Assembly (NCBI GenBank): GCA_002243285.1
Contig: CP022585.1
Location: 3,956,641 to 4,020,640 of the forward strand
Direction of reading: 5' to 3'
Length of the DNA stretch: 64,000 nt
Origin: Candidatus Fluviicola riflensis
GTDB lineage: Bacteria; Bacteroidota; Bacteroidia; Flavobacteriales_D; Crocinitomicaceae
A model generated the notes under the pieces. The model had not been told where the DNA came from. It saw only the letters and a program-made list of their open reading frames with translations, and did no database searches. Below, piece by piece: positions 17,841 through 25,725 of this stretch; position 1 is the stretch's first letter, and every line of letters begins with the position of its first letter. A program made the translations under genes and the position numbers.

Positions 17841-19220
17841 TTACAGCTTGAACAATTCTGTTTTCATCCCTCTTTCCGGAATTATAGCCTCAAGTCCATA
17901 GACTTTCCTGATCTCAGTCTTCAGAGCTTCAGAAGCCTCCTGCTCTCCATGAACAATGAATACCTGTTCGGGTTTTCTTCGCAGAGCACTCATCCAGTCA
18001 ATGAGTTCATCTCGATCAGCATGTGCGGATAGTCCTTCCACAAGAACAATATTGGCTCTGACCTTCCAATATTTCCCGCGCATCTTTATTTCGTCGATGC
18101 CGTCGAGCAGCGCTCTTCCACGTGTGCCTTCGCCTTGATGACCGACAAGTAGAATGGTAGCATTAGCGTCACCGAGGAAATGCTCAAAATAAGTCAGAAT
18201 CCGTCCGCCTGTTGCCATTCCCGAGGCGGCAATAATAATCTTTGGTGCATTGCTTTTTGCCAGTTCGGTCGTTTCCTGTGCCTTTCGAACAAGGTGTATA
18301 CAACCCCGGACTCTATCTGAAACTGCCGGAGAAATCCGATGCCAGTAAAGGTTATTACTAAAAACATCGAGCACATGAGTACCCATCGGACTATCCATAT
18401 AGATTGGGATATGAGGAATGGCTTTCTCCTGGCGCAGTTCCCAGAGGTAATACATCAGAAGCTGTGTGCGTTCCACAGCAAAGCTTGGAATGAGAATAGT
18501 TCCTTGTTTGGACGCTGCCTTCCGGATCGTTTCAGCCAGTTGTTCCTTCGGGTCTTCCCGATGCTCTCTGTTGCCATAGGTCGATTCGATGAACAGAAAA
18601 TCCGCGTGTTCCGGTTTTTGAGGTGGAAAAAGCAACGGATCTTTGGGCCGGCCAATGTCTCCGGAAAACACGAGCATCTTGTCTCCTATTGACAATTCAA
18701 CAAACGTAGCGCCAATGATATGTCCGTTATACTGGAAACGAAAAGAAACCGTTTCGCTAAGATTCATCCAATTATCCAGCTCTGCAGTTACGAACAACGG
18801 GAAAACAGCTTCGGCTTCCTTCACTGTGTAAAGTGGTAGCGCCGGATCGTGTCTGCTATAACCTCCCCTGTTCGCACGTTCAGCATCTTCTTCCTGTATC
18901 CGCGCACTGTCAAGTAAAATAAGCCTGGCAATCTCCATGGTGGGTACAGTGGCGTAAATCGGGCCGGAGAATCCCTGTTTGACAAGAAGAGGCAGATAAC
19001 CCACATGATCAAGGTGCCCGTGTGTGAGAATCACTGCATCAATCGCCGGAACATCCACCGGAAGCGGCATCCAGTTGATTCTCCTGAGTTCTTTCAATCC
19101 CTGAAAAAGACCGCAGTCTACCAACAAATGCATGTCAGGAGTTTCGACCAGGTATTTGGAACCTGTAACAGTGCCGGCAGCACCTAAAAATTGTATTGTG
19201 ACATTTTTTTTCTGCTTCAT
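17841..19220 (-). CDS. Beta-CASP metallo-beta-lactamase RNase-like protein
   Basis: A 459-residue protein with the zinc motif THGHLDH, FSGDIG, the beta-CASP region (FIESTYGNR, IPSFAVERTQLL) and RMBL C-terminal motifs (SGMATGG, VEGLSAHAD, FIVHGEQEA). This matches the CPSF73/Ysh1-like group of RNA endo- or exonucleases. Its start overlaps the stop of the ATP-cone nuclease gene by four bases (ATGA), so the two are translationally coupled and may share one nucleic-acid substrate. Confidence 0.88.
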   Translation of the reverse strand: MKQKKNVTIQFLGAAGTVTGSKYLVETPDMHLLVDCGLFQGLKELRRINWMPLPVDVPAIDAVILTHGHLDHVGYLPLLVKQGFSGPIYATVPTMEIARLILLDSARIQEEDAERANRGGYSRHDPALPLYTVKEAEAVFPLFVTAELDNWMNLSETVSFRFQYNGHIIGATFVELSIGDKMLVFSGDIGRPKDPLLFPPQKPEHADFLFIESTYGNREHREDPKEQLAETIRKAASKQGTILIPSFAVERTQLLMYYLWELRQEKAIPHIPIYMDSPMGTHVLDVFSNNLYWHRISPAVSDRVRGCIHLVRKAQETTELAKSNAPKIIIAASGMATGGRILTYFEHFLGDANATILLVGHQGEGTRGRALLDGIDEIKMRGKYWKVRANIVLVEGLSAHADRDELIDWMSALRRKPEQVFIVHGEQEASEALKTEIRKVYGLEAIIPERGMKTELFKL

Positions 19221-20116
19221 GGTGCGGGTTTTAAAGAATTATTTTTTCGGTGTTTTTCAGTTACTGTATTAAGATCGTGGCACAGCTGTTTCACTTCGTT
19301 GAGGACAACAGCGAGGCGTGTGCCGCGAACTCCCAGATTGCTCACTAACTTTTCGTTGTCCAACAACGATTTGCAGAGTACGATCTTGCGGTCGAGCAGC
19401 TTCTGTTTTTCAGCTTTTGTAATAGAAGTAAGGCACGTAATCGGATAAAGGGCCAGCGTATCGATCTGCTCCTTGAGGCTGCCTTTCATAGGGAAATCCC
19501 AGCCAAGCAGTTCGATTCCGGTGCAGGCTGCGTAACGTATTGCATCTTCAGAGAATCGTGTATTTGTGACGATCCGGAAGCGGAATTTTTTTTCCTTGCG
19601 TGACGGATGCAGGCACCATTCCTGTTGTACATCCTGAAAACGTGCATGGATGTAAAGCGGGATCTTAACGTTGGTTATAATTCCCTGGTAATTGTGATAC
19701 TTGCATTCAATCAGGATGCAATCGTTGTTTAATTCAGCAATAACGTCGATTTCATGATTGACGCAATGGCCGGGTACAATCTGGCCGGTCTTTATTCTGT
19801 ATCCCTGGTGTTGCAGAATCCCTGCAACATATTGCTCGAATGGAAAACCGGAAGGTCCCAGCTCCATAATAGCCTGTTTGAGATGATAGCGTGCCGCCAG
19901 ATGTCGCGAGCCTTCTTTCAGCAAAGCAAAAGCGATTTTATAAATCTTTTTGGTAGGCATCCCTTCAAAAAGCTGCCCTCTAACCTCGTCGAGGATACGC
20001 TCTACCTGTTCACGTGCTGCTCCGGAGCGAAAGAGCGACTTGCGAAGACGATCCTCCGAAAAAGGCATACGGTCGCCGGAGGCTTTAGTGATGTAAACTG
20101 TTTCTTCCGTTTTCAT
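19217..20116 (-). CDS. ATP-cone domain fused to PD-(D/E)xK nuclease-like domain
   Basis: About 299 residues from the chosen ATG at 20116 (MKTEETV); an upstream ATG at 20140 adds eight. Residues 5-90 form an ATP-cone (ITKASGDRMPFSEDRLRKSL), the nucleotide-sensing fold of NrdR and ribonucleotide reductase. Residues about 100-200 hold a restriction-endonuclease-like core with EIDVIAE and IECKYH, giving D and E-x-K metal-binding residues. A helical C-terminus follows. The arrangement suggests a nuclease gated by (d)ATP. It is coupled to the beta-CASP gene by a 4-base overlap. The true substrate is unknown. Confidence 0.7.
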   Translation of the reverse strand: MKTEETVYITKASGDRMPFSEDRLRKSLFRSGAAREQVERILDEVRGQLFEGMPTKKIYKIAFALLKEGSRHLAARYHLKQAIMELGPSGFPFEQYVAGILQHQGYRIKTGQIVPGHCVNHEIDVIAELNNDCILIECKYHNYQGIITNVKIPLYIHARFQDVQQEWCLHPSRKEKKFRFRIVTNTRFSEDAIRYAACTGIELLGWDFPMKGSLKEQIDTLALYPITCLTSITKAEKQKLLDRKIVLCKSLLDNEKLVSNLGVRGTRLAVVLNEVKQLCHDLNTVTEKHRKNNSLKPAP

Positions 20117-20181
20117 TATCGATGTAAAAATTTCCAACACGACTGGTGTCGGACAGGTTTTCAGGCTTTAAGAATTCAAAA

Positions 20182-20206
20182 ATCCCGGCAGCTTTCCTAC
20201 CGGGAT
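20182..20206 (-). terminator. Terminator of the DoxX-USP operon
   Basis: A 10-bp stem (20182-20191 with 20197-20206, one non-Watson-Crick pair) is followed by a T-run on the minus strand. It lies just beyond the small Hsp20-like ORF. Confidence 0.85.
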
Positions 20207-20220
20207 CATTCCGCCGGATA

Positions 20221-20316
20221 TCAGATAACTTTGATTTCTTTCTTCGGCAATGTTTTGGTTTCTTCCTTCTTCGGAATATCGACCCTGAGAATACCTTTGT
20301 TATTTATTGGTTTCAT
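20221..20316 (-). pseudogene. 31-codon Hsp20 C-terminal remnant
   Basis: A short frame (ATG at 20316, stop at 20221) encodes 31 residues including NKGILRVDIPKKEETK and KKEIKVI, the tail of a small heat-shock protein: the G-I-L-x-V-x-I-P-K end of the alpha-crystallin domain and a terminal I-x-V/I motif. The rest of the alpha-crystallin domain is absent, so this is most likely the 3' remnant of a deleted hsp20. It keeps an ATG 7 bases after the preceding stop and lies before the operon terminator, so a translated micropeptide cannot be excluded. Confidence 0.55.
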
Positions 20317-20323
20317 TTTGAAA

Positions 20324-20728
20324 TTATTCGATATCCAGATCATAGTTGGGAGGCTCGGGTTGAATACGTGTGCTCAGGAATTCTCCTTCCTTGTTCTGCT
20401 CACGGAGTGTCCAGCTGTCGGTAAGTATCGTTTCCAGCCACGTTTTTCCGGATTTCCGAAATACCTGTACGCCAAGGTCATAGTGAGTACCAAACAATTG
20501 TTCGAGCTCAGAAACGCGCATATCAGGATAAATATCAATTTCACCTTCGTTGTGTGTCTTACGAATATCACCCAATCGCTGATCGTGTGGCAAGAGAAAC
20601 TTTAAATGAGTTCCATTTCCTGGCCGATGACGCTTTGAAAAGAATTCAAGCTTCAGATAAGGAAAACGTTCGCTGAACTGCTGCTGCACGTCTGCAATGG
20701 TCGTGTGATCATGGATGGATATCTTCAT
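20324..20728 (-). CDS. Unknown-family protein, paralogue of the 14907 gene
   Basis: A 134-residue protein related to the product at 14907: shared FPYLKLEFFSKRH, the IDIYPDM strand, (S)ELEQLF and a GxxVFxxxGxxW segment (VQVFRKSGKTW here, GEVFKWNGASW there). It has a C-terminal extension of about 20 acidic residues. It lies 12 bases after the universal-stress-protein gene in the DoxX-USP operon. No catalytic motif is visible. The fold may be a small alpha/beta domain. Confidence 0.6.
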   Translation of the reverse strand: MKISIHDHTTIADVQQQFSERFPYLKLEFFSKRHRPGNGTHLKFLLPHDQRLGDIRKTHNEGEIDIYPDMRVSELEQLFGTHYDLGVQVFRKSGKTWLETILTDSWTLREQNKEGEFLSTRIQPEPPNYDLDIE

Positions 20729-20740
20729 TGTACGTATAAA

Positions 20741-21574
20741 TTAATTGTTAGAGGCTTCCAGCGCCAGCAAAGGCACCTTGGCGTGAAAGGCCATTTGTTT
20801 TGTGTGCGGCTCCATCAGCAGGCGGCTGAAGAACGAATGGTGACGGGCAATCATAACGACCATATCCATTTTATACTCGGAAATGAAATCATTGATCCCT
20901 TGCACAATATTTTCATGATGCAGGTAAAAGAATGTGTGATGCAAGTTCTTGAAGGAGCGATCAAGCTTGTAAGCGGCCAGCGTTTCTTCCATTGTAGGAG
21001 ATACGATTGGAGCAAGAACGACATTGAGAATAAAGATCTCGGCCCCGAACAGTTTTGCCATATCCTTCAATGGTTTGAGTACCTGCGGTTGCGTTTCAAC
21101 AAAATCACAGGCAAATACGATCCGTTTAATCGCCCGGTAGCGCATCTTCTGATCGATGGCCAGCACCGGAACTGGTGAACTGCCTATAATGGAAGTTGCC
21201 GTGCTGCCAAAAAAACGTTCTGACAGGTATCCTGCGCCCTGTGTTCCCATAACAATGAGATCCGCTTTTTTCTTTTCCGCATGATTTTGTATCTCTTCTA
21301 TTGGAAACCCGCTAATGCATTCGCAGTCTATTTTCAGATCCGGATAGCGTTTTAAGGTTCTTCGCTTTAACTTCTCCAGGCCAGCCAAACCTTCCCGGAG
21401 CAGCTGATCAGCAGACGGAAGAGCGATGGTTGTGTTAGTGGAAATCAACCCCGGAGCAAGGCACACATGTAACAGCTGGACACGGGCATTACTCTGATTG
21501 GCAAGCCGGATGGCGTAATTCATTGCGTTCAGGGAGATCTTTGAGAAATCGATCGGAACAAGTATCTTTTTCAT
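20741..21574 (-). CDS. Tandem universal stress protein
   Basis: A 277-residue protein with two UspA domains. The first has KILVPIDFSKISLNAMNYA at the start and the ATP-binding loop GTQGAGYLSERFFGSTA. The second (from about residue 145, RIVFACDFVETQ) has a degenerate loop (ARHHSFFSRLL), so only domain one is expected to bind ATP. Such proteins are induced by starvation and low oxygen. It lies 21 bases after the DoxX gene, in an operon preceded by an exact TGACAnnTGTCA site. Confidence 0.88.
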   Translation of the reverse strand: MKKILVPIDFSKISLNAMNYAIRLANQSNARVQLLHVCLAPGLISTNTTIALPSADQLLREGLAGLEKLKRRTLKRYPDLKIDCECISGFPIEEIQNHAEKKKADLIVMGTQGAGYLSERFFGSTATSIIGSSPVPVLAIDQKMRYRAIKRIVFACDFVETQPQVLKPLKDMAKLFGAEIFILNVVLAPIVSPTMEETLAAYKLDRSFKNLHHTFFYLHHENIVQGINDFISEYKMDMVVMIARHHSFFSRLLMEPHTKQMAFHAKVPLLALEASNN

Positions 21575-21595
21575 ATTACAGAATTAATAGATTAA

Positions 21596-22021
21596 TTAAC
21601 GGTGAAAGAACACGTGGTCAAGACTCCATGCATTCCAGTCTTGTGGTAACGAGAGCAGGAATAACAACAGTAAAAGTCTTGGAAAAACATGCTTTACATC
21701 CCATAACGGAGATATGATCCCAAAACCAATTGCCGCAACCAGCAAGTTGATACCAAGGAGGTATAAAGCGGCGTATTCAAACAATCCCAGCAAAAGCAGG
21801 AATCCGCAAATCAGCTCAGTAACGGAAGTGAACCAGGCAGCAGCCATTGTCAGAAAACGGGGCACTCCTTTTGGGTTGAATCCTTCTGCATACGCAGCGG
21901 TTGCTTTTCCGATACCCACACGAAACAGTGCATCATATCCCTGGAAAAAGAACAACAAGCCCAGAAAGATCCGTGCGATCGTGGCAGCAGCTATTTCATG
22001 ATATTGAGAAAGCGTTTCCAT
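21596..22021 (-). CDS. DoxX-family membrane protein
   Basis: A 141-residue protein with four predicted membrane helices and the DoxX pattern (RIFLGLLFFFQGYDALFR, then ELICGFLLLLG). DoxX relatives have been linked to thiol and redox balance at the membrane, but the role here is unknown. It is the first gene of the operon with the universal stress protein. A TACTTTTG -7 element (22055 to 22048) lies just upstream. Confidence 0.75.
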   Translation of the reverse strand: METLSQYHEIAAATIARIFLGLLFFFQGYDALFRVGIGKATAAYAEGFNPKGVPRFLTMAAAWFTSVTELICGFLLLLGLFEYAALYLLGINLLVAAIGFGIISPLWDVKHVFPRLLLLLFLLSLPQDWNAWSLDHVFFHR

Positions 22022-22047
22022 TCATTTGTTTTTGGGTGTTAATACCG

Positions 22048-22113
22048 CAAAAGTATTACCTGATTTACGCTCTTGCGATGAAGGAAATCAGTAAGTGTTA
22101 TGACATCTGTCAT
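22048..22113 (-). promoter_or_regulatory. Crp/Fnr-type site and -7 element, DoxX-USP operon
   Basis: ATGACA-TC-TGTCAT (22100-22113) is a perfect 14-bp palindrome. On the minus strand TACTTTTG (22055 to 22048) is an exact TAnnTTTG, placing the centre near -63.5. The same site may serve the divergent BON gene, for which no convincing -7 element was found. Confidence 0.6.
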
Positions 22114-22229
22114 TCAAAAATGTGCGGCCCGGAGGGAATGATAAACTTCAGTCAACACGCTGAGAAACATCATGGTATACCGTTTAATAATCAAGCTTCT
22201 TTGTCCCGTAATTTTTAAATTAATATGTC

Positions 22230-22898
22230 ATGAAAACAGATCTGGAATTGCAGAAAGTTGTGATGGAAGAGCTTCAGTGGCAGCCCACGCTCAAGCCTTC
22301 GAAAATTGGTGTTTCTGTGAGCAATGGAGTAGTGACCTTATCTGGAATGGTGGATAATTATGGTCAAAAACGTGATGCAGAGAATGCTGTCTTAGGCGTT
22401 GAAGGCGTCAAAGCAATTGCAGACGACCTCGAGGTAAGCCTACACCAGGAAAATGTTCGCACAGATACAGAAATTGCCGAAGCCGCAATCAACACCCTTA
22501 CGTGGCATTCACTCGTCCCGAAAGACAAGATCACAGTGCGTGTTGAGAACGGATGGATTACTGCCGAAGGCAAGGTCAGCTGGATTTATGAGAAAAATGC
22601 TGTGAAAAACGCGCTTTCCTATCTTCCTGGCGTCAAGGGAATCACGAACCTGGTTACCATTGTGCCGGGAATCGACGACGGGAACGTAAAAAGAAACATC
22701 AAAGCCGCTTTTGAGCGCAATGCAAGTATCGACGCGAACAATATTCATGTCGGCCATTCAGGTAATAAGGTTATCCTCACGGGAACGGTTCGTTCCTATG
22801 CAGAAAGACACGATGCGGAAAAAGTCGCCGGCAATGCTCCGGGAGTTACGCAAGTTGATAACCAACTGGAGGTTAAAATCCCGAATTATTTATCCTGA
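22230..22898 (+). CDS. Triple BON-domain protein
   Basis: A 222-residue protein with three BON domains (about residues 3-71, 79-147 and 152-219), each with a V-x-x-G-x-V-T/I-L-x-G core (VSNGVVTLSGMV, VENGWITAEGKV, SGNKVILTGTV). BON domains bind phospholipid membranes; three-BON proteins of this size are common in stress clusters. There is no obvious signal peptide, so it may be cytoplasmic and peripheral to the membrane. It is divergent from the DoxX operon across a shared Crp/Fnr-type site. Confidence 0.87.
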   Translation: MKTDLELQKVVMEELQWQPTLKPSKIGVSVSNGVVTLSGMVDNYGQKRDAENAVLGVEGVKAIADDLEVSLHQENVRTDTEIAEAAINTLTWHSLVPKDKITVRVENGWITAEGKVSWIYEKNAVKNALSYLPGVKGITNLVTIVPGIDDGNVKRNIKAAFERNASIDANNIHVGHSGNKVILTGTVRSYAERHDAEKVAGNAPGVTQVDNQLEVKIPNYLS

Positions 22899-22920
22899 AG
22901 ACGCCGTTTTGAGTTACAAA

Positions 22921-22951
22921 AAAACGGTGTGGATCAATTCCGCACCGTTTT
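22921..22951. terminator. Bidirectional terminator, BON gene / hemN
   Basis: A 12-bp stem with one mismatch (22921-22932 with 22940-22951) has A- and T-rich flanks and lies between convergent genes. Confidence 0.85.
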
Positions 22952-22965
22952 CTTTTTATGGTTTT

Positions 22966-24324
22966 TCAGATGGCTTTGCTGAAAACTGTTGCCTTCGATT
23001 CCGAGGCCCAAAGCCGGGCATCGAAAACCATACAGATGTTACGCAGGAAAGGGCGTCCCTTTTTGGTAACAGACAAGCGAAATGGTTCCACAATCACAAG
23101 TTCATCTGCAATAGGATCTGAAAGTCGCGCCAGGCCGGCATACAGTCCTTCGCACTTTTCTTCCTCCAGCTCCCAGCTCGTTTCGAAACGACACATTAGT
23201 GAGAGAATGTGCCGGCGCAGAATGAGGTCTTCTTCTGTGAGTACATGCCCTTTGAAGAACGGAAATTCACCTTTCGCAACGCGTGTCTGATAAGATTCTA
23301 TAATTTTCTCATTTTGCGCAAAGCCATGCCAGGTATCACTGATCGCAGACACTCCCAACCCGATCAGAAGTTGTGTGTGCAAAGTGCCGTATCCCATGAA
23401 ATTGCGGTGCAGTTTTCCTTGTTTTGCCGCTTTAGTAAGCGGATCCTGCTTCAAAGCGAAATGATCCATTCCGATTTCAACATAACCGGCCACTTCAAAG
23501 GCTGTTCTGCCCAACTCGTACAACAGTCTCTTCGTTTCAGCATCAGGCAGGTCCGCTTCCGAATAAGCACGTTGTCCGGGCTTCATCCATGGAACATGCG
23601 CATAACTGTAAAAAGCAATGCGGTCAGGACGCAAGCGGATAACTTTATTTATGGTTTCCATCATACTCTCAACCGTTTGCAACGGCAGGCCATAAATCAG
23701 GTCATAATTGACAGAATCGTAGCCCATCGAACGCGCGAGAACTGTGACTTCTTCAACGGTTTCCTCTGTTTGGAAGCGGTGAATAGCCCGTTGGACATGC
23801 TCGTCGAAATCCTGTATACCCAGACTAATGCGGCGGAAACCTTTTTGGTAAAGCACCGCCAGGTGGCGAGAACTGGTACTGTCGGGGTGACCTTCAAAAC
23901 TCAGCGCAGCATCCGTGCAGAGTTCGGCCCGTTGGAGAATCCCGTCAAGCAAGTAGCCCAGGTTGTCATGACTGAAGAAGGTAGGCGTTCCACCACCAAG
24001 GTGAATTTCCCGGATGCGCGGTTTTTCTTCAAACAGGTCAATGTAAAGCTTCCACTCTGCCAGTAAAGCTTCGATATAGGGCTCTTCCACACGGTGATTG
24101 ACAGTGATTCGCGTATTGCATCCGCAATAAGTACAAAGACTTTCGCAGAAAGGAAGATGAATATAAAGACTGATCCCTTCCGACTCGTTCGAGCGGATGA
24201 AGGTTTCTTTGATCAACAGTTTCCAGGTTTCCTGCGAAGGTTTTTCCGCATCCCAATAAGGAACGGTTGGATAACTCGTGTAGCGTGGTACTGCCTGGTT
24301 GTATTTGGCAATCAGTTTGTTCAT
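22966..24324 (-). CDS. hemN: Oxygen-independent coproporphyrinogen III oxidase
   Basis: A 452-residue radical SAM enzyme with the cluster motif CESLCTYCGC (CxxxCxxC), the GGGTP motif (HLGGGTPTF), and the HemN-type C-terminal domain. It converts coproporphyrinogen III to protoporphyrinogen IX without oxygen, so heme can be made for the cbb3 oxidase under low oxygen. It is the last gene of the ten-gene cbb3 operon, 15 bases after the MBL-rhodanese gene. Confidence 0.92.
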   Translation of the reverse strand: MNKLIAKYNQAVPRYTSYPTVPYWDAEKPSQETWKLLIKETFIRSNESEGISLYIHLPFCESLCTYCGCNTRITVNHRVEEPYIEALLAEWKLYIDLFEEKPRIREIHLGGGTPTFFSHDNLGYLLDGILQRAELCTDAALSFEGHPDSTSSRHLAVLYQKGFRRISLGIQDFDEHVQRAIHRFQTEETVEEVTVLARSMGYDSVNYDLIYGLPLQTVESMMETINKVIRLRPDRIAFYSYAHVPWMKPGQRAYSEADLPDAETKRLLYELGRTAFEVAGYVEIGMDHFALKQDPLTKAAKQGKLHRNFMGYGTLHTQLLIGLGVSAISDTWHGFAQNEKIIESYQTRVAKGEFPFFKGHVLTEEDLILRRHILSLMCRFETSWELEEEKCEGLYAGLARLSDPIADELVIVEPFRLSVTKKGRPFLRNICMVFDARLWASESKATVFSKAI

Positions 24325-24339
24325 ATCACCTAATTTTGT

Positions 24340-25725
24340 TCATTGAACGTATTGACCGGCAGATGGTGAAAACACGGATCTGATCACCTCAAAACCACCA
24401 ATGACATTGTACACATGCTTAAAATCCTCTCGCAGCAGTATGGAAGTGGCAACCAGCGAGCGGTAACCACCTGCACAGTAGACCGCGTAACACCGGTCTT
24501 TGTCAAGAAGGCCAACTTTCGCCTGCAATTCGTCGAGCGGAATGTTGATAGCACCATCAATATGGCCAAGCTCAAACTCCGCCTTTTTTCTAACGTCAAG
24601 GAATTGAAACGATTGTCCATCGATCAAGTTGTCCGATAACTCTTTGGCCTGAACGGATAAAATATCTGAAACCTCACCACCCGTAGCTTCCCAGGCAGTT
24701 ATCCCGCCATCGAGATAGCCGATGCAGGAATCCATTCCAATGCGTGCTAACCGTGTAATAACTTCTTTTTCGGTTCCGGGATCAGAAACAAGCATCAACG
24801 GACGGCCGAATGCGAGCAATGCTCCGGCCCAGATAGCAAATTGTCCGTCAAGACCAATATGAATTGCTCCGACAATAAGCCCGTGCTTCGGATATATCGC
24901 ATTGCGGGTGTCCAGCACTGTTGCACCGAGCGCTATTTCACGGCGGAAAACATCAGGTGTCAATAATTTTTGAGAACGCTCCAAAACTGCATCCAGATGC
25001 TCACAGCCTTCTTTGTTAATGGTGGCGTCACGGAAAAAATAAGCCGGCGCTATTGGCTGGCCTTTCACAATTGAAGCAATAAAATCTTCTTTTTTCTGCA
25101 AGAAAACTGGGTTATAGCTCCGCTCCGCTCCGATTGTCGTTTGGTTTGCGCTCCCGAGATTCTTCCCGCAAGCAGATCCGGCGCCATGTCCCGGGTAAAC
25201 CGTTACGTGGTCGGGCAAAGTCGCCAGGCTGGCGTTAACGGAATCATACAGCCGCGAAGCGAGCTCTTCCGCATCAAGATTGCCGCTGTGCAGGTCTGGC
25301 CTGCCGACATCGCCTACAAAAAGCGTATCACCTGTGAATACAGCCTGGGGAATTCCCTCCTTGTCTGACAGTAAGAAAGAAGCCGATTCGATTGTATGTC
25401 CGGGAGTATGCAGTATACGAACAGAACAAGAACCTAATGGTAACGTTTCGTTATGAACAGCCAGATGTACAGGATAATTTGGGGTAGCGCCAGGCCCAAA
25501 AACAATCTCTGCTCCGGTCCTGTCTGCCAGCTCAAGGTGACCTGAAACAAAATCGGCATGAAAATGTGTTACGAAAACATAACGGATGGTTGTTTTATTC
25601 TCCCGCGCCATTTCCAGGTAGGGTTCTATGTCGCGGAGCGGGTCAATTACGGCGGAAACGCCGTCTGAATCAATGTAATACGACGCCTGTGCCAGGCAAC
25701 CGGTGTAGAATTGATGGATTTTCAT
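24340..25725 (-). CDS. MBL-fold persulfide dioxygenase-like protein with two rhodanese domains
   Basis: A 461-residue protein: an N-terminal metallo-beta-lactamase domain with HFHADFVSGH, TPGHT, FTGDTLF and YPGHG, as in ETHE1-like persulfide dioxygenases, then two rhodanese domains. The second has an active Cys (VYCAGGYRS); the first (about residues 255-345) shows no Cys-containing active loop. This is the CstB-like layout for oxidising persulfides to thiosulfate or sulfite. Its start overlaps the Fe-S repair gene stop by four bases (ATGA). Placement in the cbb3 operon links sulfide and persulfide removal with protection of the oxidase. Confidence 0.85.
   Translation of the reverse strand: MKIHQFYTGCLAQASYYIDSDGVSAVIDPLRDIEPYLEMARENKTTIRYVFVTHFHADFVSGHLELADRTGAEIVFGPGATPNYPVHLAVHNETLPLGSCSVRILHTPGHTIESASFLLSDKEGIPQAVFTGDTLFVGDVGRPDLHSGNLDAEELASRLYDSVNASLATLPDHVTVYPGHGAGSACGKNLGSANQTTIGAERSYNPVFLQKKEDFIASIVKGQPIAPAYFFRDATINKEGCEHLDAVLERSQKLLTPDVFRREIALGATVLDTRNAIYPKHGLIVGAIHIGLDGQFAIWAGALLAFGRPLMLVSDPGTEKEVITRLARIGMDSCIGYLDGGITAWEATGGEVSDILSVQAKELSDNLIDGQSFQFLDVRKKAEFELGHIDGAINIPLDELQAKVGLLDKDRCYAVYCAGGYRSLVATSILLREDFKHVYNVIGGFEVIRSVFSPSAGQYVQ

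Noticed and set aside
19754..20605. Plus-strand open frame of 283 codons
   Set aside because: It runs antisense through the ATP-cone nuclease, a terminator and the unknown-family gene, all of which are supported by motifs.
23209..24066. Plus-strand open frame of 285 codons inside hemN
   Set aside because: It is the antisense shadow of a clear radical SAM enzyme; no domain is seen.
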